A DNA stretch of 64,000 nt from Streptomyces sp. NBC_00271 (GTDB taxonomy: Bacteria; Actinomycetota; Actinomycetes; Streptomycetales; Streptomycetaceae). How positions within the stretch are numbered: position 1 is the stretch's first letter; every line of letters begins with the position of its first letter. The notes beneath the pieces were generated by a model. The model was not told where the DNA came from, ran no database searches, and saw only the letters and a list, made by a program, of their open reading frames with translations. The translations under genes and the position numbers were made by a program. Location of the stretch: the NCBI RefSeq assembly GCF_036178845.1, contig NZ_CP108070.1:5704001-5768000 (forward strand). The letters run 5' to 3'. Shown here piece by piece: positions 41,842 to 50,789 of the stretch.

Positions 41842-42978
41842 GTGAAGCTTCAGCGCAAGAACCGGCTTCGCGCCCTTTCGCTCGGTGCTGTCGCCGTCTC
41901 CGGCGCCCTGGCCCTCACGGCGTGCGGCTCCGACGACACCGGCAGCAAGAGCAGCGCCACGGGCGGCGCGACGACGGGCTCCGCCAGCTCGATCAAGTGT
42001 GACGACGCCAAGGGCCAGCTCCTCGCCGACGGCTCGTCCGCGCAGAAGAACGCGATCGACGCCTGGGTCAAGCAGTTCAGCGCCGCCTGCTCCGGCGTGC
42101 AGATCAACTACAAGGGCGGCGGCTCCGGCGCCGGCGTCACCGCGTTCACCCAGGGCCAGGTCGCCTTCGCCGGCTCGGACTCCGCGCTGAAGCCCGAAGA
42201 GCTCGCCGCCTCCAAGAAGATGTGCACCAGCGGTGGCCAGGGCATCGACCTCCCGATGGTCGGCGGCCCGATCGCGGTCGGCTTCAACGTCCCGGGCGTC
42301 GACAAGCTCGTCCTGAACGCCTCGACGATCGCCAAGATCTTCGACAGCAAGATCAGCAAGTGGAACGACTCGGCGATCGCGAAGCTGAACCCGGGCGTCA
42401 CGCTGCCCGACCTCAAGATCCAGGCGTTCCACCGCTCGGACGAGTCCGGCACCACGGACAACTTCACCAAGTACCTGATCGCCGCGGCCCCCGCCGACTG
42501 GAAGTACTCCGGCGGCAAGGCCTGGCAGGCGAAGGGCGGCCAGTCCGCTCCGCAGTCCTCCGGTGTCGCCCAGCAGGTGAAGCAGACCTCCGGCGCCATC
42601 GGCTACATGGAGCTGTCGTTCGCCAAGGACAGCATCAAGGCGGCCAGCATCGACACGGGCGCCAGCGCCCCGGTCGACGCCACCGTCGAGAACGCCACCA
42701 AGGCCATCGCGGACGCCAAGGTCATCGGCACGGGCAAGGACCTCTCGCTCAAGCTGAACCGCGCCACCAAGGCCGACGGCGCCTACCCGATCACCCTGGT
42801 CACGTACGAGATCGTCTGCGACAAGGGCAACAAGTCGGACTCGCTGGCCGCCACCAAGGCGTTCCTGACCTACATCGCGAGCGAGGACGGCCAGAAGGTC
42901 CTCTCCTCCATCGACTACGCGCCGATCCCGGCCGACATCATCGCCAAGGTCCGCACCACCATCGCGGGCCTCAGCTAA
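41842..42978 (+). CDS. pstS: Phosphate ABC transporter substrate-binding lipoprotein
   Basis: Extracytoplasmic phosphate receptor for the Pst system. 378 residues: signal peptide and lipobox (ALALTACGSDD, lipidated Cys about residue 28), then a two-lobed binding domain with the phosphate-binding motifs GGGSGAGVTAF, AFAGSDSALK and RSDESGTTDNF. It starts at GTG 41842 with GGAAGGAA upstream. It is preceded by PHO boxes and followed by a strong hairpin, which would make pstS more abundant than pstCAB. Confidence 0.95.
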   Translation: MKLQRKNRLRALSLGAVAVSGALALTACGSDDTGSKSSATGGATTGSASSIKCDDAKGQLLADGSSAQKNAIDAWVKQFSAACSGVQINYKGGGSGAGVTAFTQGQVAFAGSDSALKPEELAASKKMCTSGGQGIDLPMVGGPIAVGFNVPGVDKLVLNASTIAKIFDSKISKWNDSAIAKLNPGVTLPDLKIQAFHRSDESGTTDNFTKYLIAAAPADWKYSGGKAWQAKGGQSAPQSSGVAQQVKQTSGAIGYMELSFAKDSIKAASIDTGASAPVDATVENATKAIADAKVIGTGKDLSLKLNRATKADGAYPITLVTYEIVCDKGNKSDSLAATKAFLTYIASEDGQKVLSSIDYAPIPADIIAKVRTTIAGLS

Positions 42979-42985
42979 CCAAAGT

Positions 42986-43020
42986 GTGCGGCCCGGCCCC
43001 GGTTCGGGGCCGGGCCGCAC
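42986..43020 (+). terminator. Strong hairpin between pstS and pstC
   Basis: A perfect 15-bp stem (42986-43000 with 43006-43020, 5-nt loop) just after pstS. It is inside the operon, so it is likely a partial terminator or mRNA stabiliser that sets the high PstS to permease ratio. Confidence 0.85.
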
Positions 43021-43082
43021 CGTCCGGTGCACCGCCGCCAGGAGCCGCACACCAAGTACGGCTCTGCAGACCGGAGATCCCG

Positions 43083-44093
43083 ATGGACATATCGACACAG
43101 AACACAGACGCAGCTCCTCCCCCCACCCCCCAGCCTTCCGTGGCCCTGCAGAAGCGTGCGAGCCGCGGCACCACCCGACCCGGTGACCGGATCTTCCTCG
43201 GTCTCTCCCGTGGGTCGGGCATCTTCCTGCTGGTGATCATGGCCGCCATCGCGGTCTTCCTCACCTATCGCGCCTCGCTCGCGATCAGCAAGGACCACGG
43301 CAACTTCCTCACCACCTTCGAGTGGAACACCAACACCATCCCGCCGGTCTTCGGCATCGCCGTCCTGGCCTTCGGCACGGTGGTCTCCTCGATCATCGCC
43401 ATGGCCCTGGCGGTTCCCGTCGCGGTCGCCATCGCGCTGTTCATCACGCACTACGCACCGCGCAGGCTCAGCGGCCCGGTCGCCTACGTGATCGACCTGC
43501 TCGCCGCCGTGCCGTCCATCGTCTACGGCCTGTGGGGCGCGCTCGTCCTGGTGCCGCACATGAACGGCCTCTTCGGCTGGCTGGACAAGTACTTCGGCTG
43601 GACCGGCATCTTCGAGTGGCAGGGCGGCGCGCCCCGCTCGATGCTCACCGTCAGCATCCTGCTCGCGATCATGATCCTGCCGATCATCACCAACGTGAGC
43701 CGCGAGGTCTTCCGCCAGGTCCCGCAGATGCACGAGGAGGCCGCGCTGGCCCTCGGCGCCACGCGCTGGGAGGTCATCCGCATGTCGGTGCTGCCCTTCG
43801 GCCGCTCCGGCGTCATCTCCGCGTCGATGCTGGGTCTCGGCCGCGCGCTCGGTGAGACAATGGCCGTCGCCACGGTCCTCTCGCCGACCTTCGACATCAA
43901 CGCCAGCCTGCTCGACCCGGGCGGCGGCACCTTCGCACAGAACATCGCCAGCAAGTTCGGCGAGGCGACCGCGGACGGCCGTGACGCGCTGATCGCGTCC
44001 GGTCTGGTCCTCTTCGTCATCACCCTGCTGGTCAACGGCGCGGCCCGGGTCATCATCGCCCGTCGCGCGGAGTACTCGGGGGCCAACGCATGA
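43083..44093 (+). CDS. pstC: Phosphate ABC transporter permease PstC
   Basis: 336 residues with six transmembrane helices and the permease EAA-loop ([27 protein letters not shown]) that contacts PstB. The N-terminal ~35 residues are hydrophilic. The first long outside loop ([22 protein letters not shown]) is typical of actinobacterial PstC. The stop overlaps the pstA ATG by 4 nt. Confidence 0.95.
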   Translation: MDISTQNTDAAPPPTPQPSVALQKRASRGTTRPGDRIFLGLSRGSGIFLLVIMAAIAVFLTYRASLAISKDHGNFLTTFEWNTNTIPPVFGIAVLAFGTVVSSIIAMALAVPVAVAIALFITHYAPRRLSGPVAYVIDLLAAVPSIVYGLWGALVLVPHMNGLFGWLDKYFGWTGIFEWQGGAPRSMLTVSILLAIMILPIITNVSREVFRQVPQMHEEAALALGATRWEVIRMSVLPFGRSGVISASMLGLGRALGETMAVATVLSPTFDINASLLDPGGGTFAQNIASKFGEATADGRDALIASGLVLFVITLLVNGAARVIIARRAEYSGANA

Positions 44094-45154
44094 GCCACTC
44101 AGCACCCGCCATGGGCAAGCGCCCCAGCACCCTGCGCGGCGCGACCCTGCCGAAGTGGTCCCCGTGGGCGATCGCCGCCGGCGCCATCGTGCTCGCCGTG
44201 GTCATCGGCCTGGTCGGCGGTCTCGACAGCAAGGTCCAGTGGGGTCTGATCGCCGGAATCCTCTTCGTCCTCGGTACGTACGGCATCGCCGCGCGCGTCG
44301 AGGGCCGCCGACAGGCCAAGGACCGCGTCGCGACCAGCCTCGTCTGGGTCTGCTTCCTCATCGCGGTCGTCCCGCTGGCCTCGCTGATCTGGACCACCGT
44401 CAAGCGCGGTGTGAAGGTCTTCGATGTCTACTTCCTGACCCACTCGATGGGCGTGGTCGCGGACTCCGAGCCCGGCGGTGGCATCTACCACGCCATCATC
44501 GGCACGCTGGAGCAGGTCGGTCTCGCCACCCTGATCGCGGCGCCGATCGGTGTACTCACCGCGGTCTACCTGGTGGAGTACGGGCGCGGCAAGCTCTCCA
44601 CGGCCATCACGTTCTTCGTCGACGTGATGACGGGCATCCCCTCGATCGTCGCCGGTCTGTTCATCCTGAGCCTGATGCTCATCCTGGACCTGGAGCCCTT
44701 CGGCTTCGCCGGTTCGCTGGCCCTGGCCATCCTGATGATGCCCGTCGTGGTCCGCTCCACCGAGGAGATGCTCAAGCTCGTACCGAACGAGCTGCGCGAG
44801 GCCTCCCTGGCGCTCGGCGTGCCCAAGTGGCGCACGATCCTCAAGGTGGTCCTGCCGACCTCGATCGGTGGCATCACGACCGGTGTCATGCTCGCCGTCG
44901 CACGCATCACGGGCGAGACCGCCCCGGTGCTGCTGCTGGTGTGGGGCACCAACTTCATCAACACCAACCCGTTCTCCGGAGCGCAGGCCTCGCTGCCGCT
45001 GTACATCTACCAGCAGTACGCGAACAGCGCCGGTTCGAACGCGGCGTACGACCGTGCCTGGGCGGCTGCGCTCGCCCTGATCGCCTTCGTGATGATTCTC
45101 AACATGGTGGCTCGCGGCATCGCCCGTTGGAAGGCACCGAAGACAGGTCGCTGA
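44090..45154 (+). CDS. pstA: Phosphate ABC transporter permease PstA
   Basis: 354 residues with about eight helices; the first two (about 23-60) form the N-terminal extension common in Streptomyces PstA. The EAA loop is [22 protein letters not shown]. It pairs with PstC to form the channel. ATG 44090 overlaps the pstC stop (ATGA), and pstB follows after 53 nt. Confidence 0.95.
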   Translation: MSHSAPAMGKRPSTLRGATLPKWSPWAIAAGAIVLAVVIGLVGGLDSKVQWGLIAGILFVLGTYGIAARVEGRRQAKDRVATSLVWVCFLIAVVPLASLIWTTVKRGVKVFDVYFLTHSMGVVADSEPGGGIYHAIIGTLEQVGLATLIAAPIGVLTAVYLVEYGRGKLSTAITFFVDVMTGIPSIVAGLFILSLMLILDLEPFGFAGSLALAILMMPVVVRSTEEMLKLVPNELREASLALGVPKWRTILKVVLPTSIGGITTGVMLAVARITGETAPVLLLVWGTNFINTNPFSGAQASLPLYIYQQYANSAGSNAAYDRAWAAALALIAFVMILNMVARGIARWKAPKTGR

Positions 45155-45207
45155 CGCGGCCATATCAGCGACCAGCAGCATCCCCCTCGAAAGAAGCAGT
45201 GATTGAC

Positions 45208-45984
45208 ATGGCCAAGCGAATCGACGTAAGCGGTCTCACCGCCTACTACGGCTCCCACAAGGCGATCGAAGACATCTCGATGACGGTCGAGCCGCGCTCG
45301 GTGACGGCGTTCATCGGCCCCTCCGGCTGCGGCAAGTCGACGTTCCTGCGCACGCTCAACCGTATGCACGAGGTCACCCCCGGCGGCCGGGTCGAGGGCA
45401 AGGTCCTCCTCGACGACGAGGACCTCTACGGCCACGGCATCGACCCCGTCGCCGTGCGGCGCACGATCGGCATGGTCTTCCAGCGTCCCAACCCCTTCCC
45501 CACCATGTCGATCTTCGACAACGTGGCGGCGGGTCTGCGTCTGAACGGCTCGTACAAGAAGTCCGAGCTGAACGACGTCGTCGAGAAGTCCCTCAAGGGC
45601 GCGAACCTCTGGAACGAGGTCAAGGACCGCCTCAACAAGCCCGGCTCGGGTCTGTCCGGTGGTCAGCAGCAGCGTCTGTGCATCGCGCGGGCGATCGCGG
45701 TGGAGCCGCAGGTCCTCCTCATGGACGAGCCCTGCTCGGCGCTGGACCCGATCTCGACCCTCGCCATCGAGGACCTGATCGGCGAGCTGAAGGAGCGCTT
45801 CACGATCGTCATCGTGACGCACAACATGCAGCAGGCCGCGCGTGTCTCCGACCGCACCGCGTTCTTCAACCTGGCCGCGGTGGGCCAGCCGGGACGGCTC
45901 ATCGAGATCGACGACACGGAGCGCATCTTCTCCAACCCGTCGGTGCAGGCCACGGAGGACTACATCTCCGGCCGCTTCGGCTGA
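45208..45984 (+). CDS. pstB: Phosphate ABC transporter ATP-binding protein
   Basis: 258 residues with Walker [10 protein letters not shown], the PstB-specific Q-loop [14 protein letters not shown], signature LSGGQQQR, Walker [14 protein letters not shown] and H-loop VTHNMQQA. It drives phosphate uptake through PstCA. ATG 45208 has AAAGAAG upstream. It is the last gene of the pst operon, followed by a hairpin. Confidence 0.95.
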   Translation: MAKRIDVSGLTAYYGSHKAIEDISMTVEPRSVTAFIGPSGCGKSTFLRTLNRMHEVTPGGRVEGKVLLDDEDLYGHGIDPVAVRRTIGMVFQRPNPFPTMSIFDNVAAGLRLNGSYKKSELNDVVEKSLKGANLWNEVKDRLNKPGSGLSGGQQQRLCIARAIAVEPQVLLMDEPCSALDPISTLAIEDLIGELKERFTIVIVTHNMQQAARVSDRTAFFNLAAVGQPGRLIEIDDTERIFSNPSVQATEDYISGRFG

Positions 45985-46043
45985 GCCGTTTCCACCCATA
46001 CCCCTCGCGGTGCTGCATGGCGGTGCCACCGCGAGGACGAGAA

Positions 46044-46074
46044 GGGCCCGCCCCTGGCTCCCGGGGGCGGGCCC
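46044..46074 (+). terminator. Hairpin terminator of the pst operon
   Basis: GGGCCCGCCCC (46044-46054) pairs exactly with GGGGCGGGCCC (46064-46074) around a 9-nt loop, 60 nt past pstB. Confidence 0.85.
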
Positions 46075-46204
46075 GCTCGTCTTCGACGAGGACGAGGACC
46101 AAGGGCGAGGGGTCGGTCGGGGTCGGGGAGGGAGTCTTCCGGCTACGGGCCGACGGGAGTTGCCCCCAGAAGCGGGGGCCCCACATCCCCCACCCACCCG
46201 ATTT

Positions 46205-46350
46205 GTTTGGCTGCAGGCCCGGTGGGGGCTTGGCGCGCAGTTCCCCGCGCCCCCAGAGACGGGGCTTCGCCCCGAATCCCCCACCCACCCGGAGCCCTTC
46301 GGCTGCCGGCCGGTGGGGGCTGATCGCGCAGTTCCCCGCGCCCCTGAAAG
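46205..46350. repeat. Dispersed-type repeats with GCGCAGTTCCCCGCGCCCC core
   Basis: Two copies of GGTGGGGGCT, then GCGCAGTTCCCCGCGCCCC (cores about 46232-46250 and 46325-46343), separated by short hairpin-prone sequence (GGGGCTTCGCCCC). From memory this core is common in Streptomyces intergenic DNA. Confidence 0.65.
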
Positions 46351-46373
46351 CCCCGCCCCGGGCCCGCACCTTT

Positions 46374-46670
46374 CAGCCCGTCCGGCGCTTGAGGGCGAGG
46401 TCGGAGGCCGATGTACCCACCCACCCCGACCCGCATCACTCAGCCCGTCCGGCGCTTGAGGACGAGCCCGGGGGCCGATGTACCCACCCACCCCAACCCG
46501 CATCACTCAGCCTGTCCGGCGTCTGAGGACGAGCCCGGAGGCCGATGCGCCCACCCACCCCGACCCGCATCTTTCAGCCCGTCCGGCGCCTGAGGGCGAG
46601 CCCGGAGACCGATTCCCCACCCACCCCGGCCCGCATCACTCAGCCCGTCCGGCGTCTGAGGACGAGCCCT
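46374..46670. repeat. Five tandem ~67-bp repeats between pstB and pit
   Basis: Units start at 46374, 46441, 46508, 46575 and 46641 (period 67, 67, 67, 66), each beginning CAGCCCGTCCGGCG-CTTGAGG-ACGAG and ending CCACCCACCCCGACCCGCAT. The last unit is truncated. No open frame with coding features is seen in 45985-46787. Confidence 0.9.
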
Positions 46671-46687
46671 TTGGGCGATCGGGGGTC

Positions 46688-46735
46688 CGGGGGCGGAGCC
46701 CCTGGCGGGGTGGAAGGGGCGGAGCCCCTGGGGAT
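46688..46735. terminator. Two GGGGCGGAGCCCC hairpins downstream of pit
   Basis: GGGGCGGAGCCCCTGG occurs twice (about 46690 and 46716). Each copy folds into a 5-bp GC stem (GGGGC/GCCCC). They lie past the end of the leftward pit gene and may terminate it. Confidence 0.5.
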
Positions 46736-46787
46736 GGGACGGGTAGGGGCGGCGGGGGCGAGAAGCGTTGGTGCTGCGCCCGGCGTC

Positions 46788-47786
46788 CTACAGGAACGCC
46801 AGGTTCACGACCCAGAAGCTGGCGGCAGCCACCAACCCCGCGGCCGGCATCGTGATGAACCACCCCAGGACGATGTTCTTGGCGACACCCCAGCGAACCG
46901 CGTTCACCCGCTTCGTCGCCCCGACACCCATGATCGCCGAAGTGATGACATGCGTGGTCGAGATCGGCGCCTTGAAAAGAAACGCCGTGGCGAACATGAT
47001 CGACGCCCCCGTCGTCTCCGCGGCGAACCCCTGCGGCGGATCCAACTCAATGATCTTGCGCCCGAGCGTCCGCATGATGCGCCACCCACCGGCATACGTC
47101 CCCAGCGACAGCATCACCGCACAGACGATCTTCACCCACACCGGAATCGGGTCGTCCGACTTCTGGACGTCGCCGATGACGAGCGCCATCACCACAACAC
47201 CCATCGTCTTCTGGGCGTCCTGAAGACCGTGCCCGAGCGCCATCCCGGCCGCGGACACCGTCTGCGCGATACGGAACCCCCGCTTGGCCTTGTGCGGATT
47301 GGCCCGCCGGAACAGCCACATGATCGCGCACATGACCAGATAACCGACGATCAGACCGACGACCGGCGACAGGAACATCGGGATGATGACCTTGTCCACG
47401 ACCCCGGACCACAACACCTTCGTACCGCCCGCGAGCGCGGCCCCCACCAGTCCCCCGAACAACGCGTGCGAGGAGGACGACGGAAGCCCGAAGTACCAGG
47501 TGACCAGGTTCCAGACGATCGCCCCGACGAGCGCGGCGAAGAGGATCCCCATCCCCTTCGACCCCTCGGGCGTCGCGATCAGCCCCTTGCTGACCGTGTT
47601 CGCCACCCCGCTCCCGAGGAACGCACCGGCGAGGTTCATCACCGCGGCCATGGCGAGCGCGGCCCGCGGGGTCAGCGCCCGCGTGGACACCGACGTGGCG
47701 ATGGCGTTCGCCGAGTCGTGGAAGCCGTTCGTGTACGTGAATCCGAGCGCGACCAGAATGGTCACGACCAGCGCAAAGGTGTCCAC
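46788..47786 (-). CDS. pit: Low-affinity inorganic phosphate transporter (PiT)
   Basis: 332 residues with about ten helices and the PiT signatures GFTYTNGFHDSANAIAT near the N-terminus and the related inverted repeat GFAAETTGASIMFATAFLFKAPISTTHVIT near the C-terminus. It is a proton- or cation-coupled carrier of metal-phosphate. It starts 5 nt after the DUF47 gene stop, in the same leftward operon. Confidence 0.94.
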   Translation of the reverse strand: MDTFALVVTILVALGFTYTNGFHDSANAIATSVSTRALTPRAALAMAAVMNLAGAFLGSGVANTVSKGLIATPEGSKGMGILFAALVGAIVWNLVTWYFGLPSSSSHALFGGLVGAALAGGTKVLWSGVVDKVIIPMFLSPVVGLIVGYLVMCAIMWLFRRANPHKAKRGFRIAQTVSAAGMALGHGLQDAQKTMGVVVMALVIGDVQKSDDPIPVWVKIVCAVMLSLGTYAGGWRIMRTLGRKIIELDPPQGFAAETTGASIMFATAFLFKAPISTTHVITSAIMGVGATKRVNAVRWGVAKNIVLGWFITMPAAGLVAAASFWVVNLAFL

Positions 47787-47791
47787 GAAGT

Positions 47792-48412
47792 TCAGGACTC
47801 CTTGACGGCGATGGTCTCCACCGTGTTCGCCACATGTTCGAACGCGTCGGCCGCTTCCTCCAGCACATCCACGATCTGCTTGAGCTTCAGGACTTCGATG
47901 GCGTCGTACTTGCCGTTGAAGAGGTGGGCGAGCAGCTTGCGGTGAATCTGGTCGGCCTGGTTCTCCAGCCGGTTGACCTCGATCCAGTACTCGGTGAGGT
48001 TGTCCATCGTCCGCAGGTTCGGCATGGCCTCGGCCGTCAGCTCGGCGGCCCGGGCCAGTACCTCGATCTGCTGTTCCACACCCTTGGGGAGCTCCTCGAC
48101 CTGATACAGCACGACCAGGTCGACGGCCTCCTCCATGAAGTCCATGATGTCGTCGAGGGACGAGGCCAGGTTGTAGATGTCCTCGCGGTCGAACGGCGTG
48201 ATGAAGGAGGAGTTCAGCTGGTGGAAGATCGCGTGAGTGGCGTCATCACCGGCGTGTTCGGCGGCCCGCATGCGCTCTGCGATCTCGGCCCGGGCGGAGG
48301 CGTCCGCCCCGAGCAGTTCCATCAGGAGTTTCGAGCCCGTGACGATGTTGTCCGCGGAGGCGGAGAACATGTCGTAGAAGCTCGTCTCCCTGGGGGTCAG
48401 ACGAAAGCGCAC
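47792..48412 (-). CDS. DUF47 phosphate transport accessory protein (PhoU-like)
   Basis: 206 residues of PhoU-like helices, family DUF47, which regularly accompanies PiT transporters. Seen here are FYDMFSASADNIVTGSKLLMELL and acidic metal-ligand stretches (EHAGDDATHAIFHQL; PFDREDIYNLASSLDDIMDFMEE). It probably modulates Pit activity. The start ATG 48412 has AAAGGA upstream. First gene of the pit operon. Confidence 0.93.
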   Translation of the reverse strand: MRFRLTPRETSFYDMFSASADNIVTGSKLLMELLGADASARAEIAERMRAAEHAGDDATHAIFHQLNSSFITPFDREDIYNLASSLDDIMDFMEEAVDLVVLYQVEELPKGVEQQIEVLARAAELTAEAMPNLRTMDNLTEYWIEVNRLENQADQIHRKLLAHLFNGKYDAIEVLKLKQIVDVLEEAADAFEHVANTVETIAVKES

Positions 48413-48576
48413 TTGGGGTCCTCGGAGTCCTTTTGTTCGGTCAGGCTGATGCTAGGCGCATCATCCGGCCACGGCTAACCGGCCGTCCCCCAGTGTCGCC
48501 CATCAGGCACAGTGATCAGCACAGGGTCCGGTCCCGGCATCCGGCAAGGGCCCTATACCCAGCAAAGTTCGTTACC

Positions 48577-48597
48577 ATATACCCACCAGGGGTATAT
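48577..48597 (+). promoter_or_regulatory. CsoR operator upstream of csoR
   Basis: ATATACCC and GGGTATAT (48577-48584, 48590-48597) flank 5 nt, matching the known CsoR palindrome of TACCC/GGGTA arms. It ends 24 nt before the csoR ATG, so copper-sensitive autoregulation is likely. A half-site (CTATACCC) lies at 48553. Confidence 0.85.
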
Positions 48598-48621
48598 ATA
48601 CCGGACCATCAGGAGGACGCG

Positions 48622-49107
48622 ATGACGACCACCGAGGCCGGCGCGACGGCGCCCTCCGGCGAGACCAAATCGGTTCAGGAGGTCCGGGACATTTCGAACA
48701 TCCAGGCCCCCACAGACACCGAGGAAGTCGGGAGCGACGGAGCCGGGAGCGAGGACGTCGTGAGCGAGGGAGCAGAGACCGGAGCCGTCGAGACCGGAGG
48801 CGTCGTGACCGACCACGACCGCGGCATCCACGGCTACCACAAGCAGAAGGCCGAACACCTCAAGCGCCTGCGCCGCATCGAGGGCCAGATCCGCGGTCTG
48901 CAGCGGATGGTCGACGAGGACGTCTACTGCATCGACATACTCACCCAGGTCTCCGCCTCCACGAAGGCCCTCCAGTCCTTCGCGCTCCAGCTCCTCGAGG
49001 AACACCTGCGCCACTGCGTCGCCGACGCGGCCCTCAAGGGCGGCGAGGAGATCGACGCGAAGGTCGAGGAGGCCACGAAGGCGATCGGCCGCCTGCTGCG
49101 CACATGA
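48622..49107 (+). CDS. csoR: CsoR, copper-sensing repressor
   Basis: 161 residues. The CsoR/FrmR four-helix fold occupies the last ~95 residues. The Cu(I) ligands are C103 (DVYCIDIL), H128 and C132 (EEHLRHCV), with the 25 and 4 spacing of Mycobacterium CsoR. It represses copper efflux genes until Cu(I) binds. The first ~65 residues are an acidic Gly/Glu/Val-rich extension (SEGAETGAVETGGVV), longer than in most CsoR proteins. ATG 48622 has AGGAGG upstream. No copper ATPase gene is in the window. Confidence 0.93.
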   Translation: MTTTEAGATAPSGETKSVQEVRDISNIQAPTDTEEVGSDGAGSEDVVSEGAETGAVETGGVVTDHDRGIHGYHKQKAEHLKRLRRIEGQIRGLQRMVDEDVYCIDILTQVSASTKALQSFALQLLEEHLRHCVADAALKGGEEIDAKVEEATKAIGRLLRT

Positions 49108-49149
49108 CACGAGCGCACGGGGATACCGAAGTGCGCACGTGAAGCGGGC

Positions 49150-49335
49150 CTACTCCCCCGTGCCGCTCCCCCGGGTGCGCTCTTCGGCCACCTTCAGCAC
49201 CTCGTCGATGCTCTCCAGGCTGAGCCGCTCCTCATGGGCGGCCGAGGCCGCGATGATCAGGTCGCCGCACAGCTCGATCTCGGCGAGGGCCACGTGGTCC
49301 TGAACTGCCGTACCGCCGACCGGAGCCACGTGCAT
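49150..49335 (-). CDS. 61-aa conserved-looking small protein
   Basis: A short acidic cytoplasmic protein starting MHVAPVGGTAVQDHVALAEI, with GGAAGAGG just upstream of ATG 49335. It has a single Cys (IELCGDLIIAA) and a helical Ser/Glu-rich end. The length and codon use look genuine. Function unknown. Confidence 0.7.
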   Translation of the reverse strand: MHVAPVGGTAVQDHVALAEIELCGDLIIAASAAHEERLSLESIDEVLKVAEERTRGSGTGE

Positions 49336-49467
49336 CACCTCTTCCTGCCGTCACCGACTTCCTAGGGTAGGGAGCGGCCTACACACCGCGCATGGCACGG
49401 AAGGGCCATTTCCAGCCCTCAACTCCTCCTCATCCATGCACCGGCAGCCACGCCGGCGGACGGACGT

Positions 49468-50307
49468 CTACGGCTCCGCGATCTTCCCCGCGAAGATGTC
49501 CTCGGGTTCCGGAAGCCGTACGCGGGCCGGGACCCCGAAGTCGTACAGCAAGGTCGTCGAGGCGACCGCGACAGTGCCCTTCTGCCGCCCGTTGATGAAG
49601 CTGAACCGGTTCCGGAGCTTGCGGACGCGCCCCTGGTCGTCGAGGTAGGCGTCGAACGGGACTTCGGCGGTGGCGAACCCTTTCGCCGCCGCCGCGAGTG
49701 CCCTCCGGTTCCCCCGCGAGGCGCTCCGCGCGGCGATGTCCAGGTCGGCGGTCCCGCGATAGTGCCGCACCGGCGTCCCGGCCACCTCCGTCCTCCCCAT
49801 GTACGTCGCCGTCCGCGCCCCCCGCAACAGCTCCGCCGCGGCGAACGGGTCGGTGGCGCCGCCGGTCACGAGGTTCCCGTCGGAGAGGGTGGCCGTGTCG
49901 ACGCGCACCCATTTGTCGGCGGGGACACCGGCGCCGCGGTTCTTCATGAACAGGGCGCCCGGGGCGAGGAGTTCGGTGATCGGCCGGTGCTCGACGGCGC
50001 CCGCGGGATCCTGCGGCAGCAGCACCTTCAACTGCCCCAGCTGCTTCTTGAAGTCGTAGACACCCTGGCCGCGGATGGTGACCCGGGTCCCGCCGGTGGC
50101 CATCTCCATCGACGTACGGGTCTTTGCGCTACCTGCGCGCTCCAGTGTGGCGGCGGCCCGGTGCAGTACCTCGACGGAGGTGATGCCCTCGCGCGCGTCC
50201 TCGGCACCGGCCCTGCCGACGGAACATCCGCCGACGCAGACCATGAGCCCCGCCATCGCGACCGCGACGACACCCGTGCCCATCCGACTCTGCTGCTGCG
50301 CCACCAT
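49468..50307 (-). CDS. Secreted lipoprotein (LppX/LprG-like shape)
   Basis: 279 residues. Signal peptide and lipobox (GLMVCVGGCSVG, lipidated Cys about residue 28), then about 250 residues of beta-rich sequence with VYDFKKQLGQLKVLL and GTPVRHYRGTADLDI, resembling Streptomyces lipoproteins in the LolA/LppX-like fold that carry lipids. That fold assignment is by pattern only. Start at 50307 or the in-frame ATG at 50283. It is divergent from the small Cys-rich gene. Confidence 0.8.
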   Translation of the reverse strand: MVAQQQSRMGTGVVAVAMAGLMVCVGGCSVGRAGAEDAREGITSVEVLHRAAATLERAGSAKTRTSMEMATGGTRVTIRGQGVYDFKKQLGQLKVLLPQDPAGAVEHRPITELLAPGALFMKNRGAGVPADKWVRVDTATLSDGNLVTGGATDPFAAAELLRGARTATYMGRTEVAGTPVRHYRGTADLDIAARSASRGNRRALAAAAKGFATAEVPFDAYLDDQGRVRKLRNRFSFINGRQKGTVAVASTTLLYDFGVPARVRLPEPEDIFAGKIAEP

Positions 50308-50424
50308 CGTCCGCCGACCCCCAGCCGGTCCGTCCCGGGCCTCCTGTCGTTCCGGTTAACGACGGGTAGGGACGGCCGTCACGCGGCGTCGATTCCTTTA
50401 CTTGCCTTGGGTAACGTTGTCGGT

Positions 50425-50598
50425 GTGGCGCAACCGGAGGAGACCCGTCCCGTCCAGGAACACCGAACGACGACGATCGAGCAGGGTCGCTTCTGTCTGG
50501 CGCATTGCACCTGCGGCTGGCGAGGCCCGGCCCGCCGCGCCCGCAGCCTGGCCCGCACCGACGCCGCGGGCCACTTGGTGAACACACCGCTCACATAG
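50425..50598 (+). CDS. 57-aa Cys-rich small protein
   Basis: GTG 50425 to TAG 50598. The centre reads RFCLAHCTCGWRGPARRARS, with three cysteines and one His in ten residues, a possible small metal-binding site, followed by an Arg-rich helix. I recall similar short proteins in Streptomyces but no function. The start codon is uncertain because GTG 50423 lies in another frame. Confidence 0.58.
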   Translation: MAQPEETRPVQEHRTTTIEQGRFCLAHCTCGWRGPARRARSLARTDAAGHLVNTPLT

Positions 50599-50789
50599 CG
50601 CCCCAAAAGCGGCGTGACCAACCTCTCGCCCATGTGCGGCCAAAAAGGCCCAGACCAGGTTCAAGATGGGGGCGAGATCCGCGCGGGATCACGGACATGT
50701 CCCGGTTCCGTCCCGCGCCCGGCCGCCGCGGAACCCCCAGAACCCGGCACACGTCTCGTCCCACGCACGGGAAACAACGGGAGGCGCAC

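Noticed and set aside
41719..43098. 459-codon frame antisense to pstS
   Set aside because: Shadow frame of a certain gene, with low-complexity composition.
46374..46670. CRISPR-like array
   Set aside because: Units are contiguous tandem repeats without unique spacers, and no cas genes are present.
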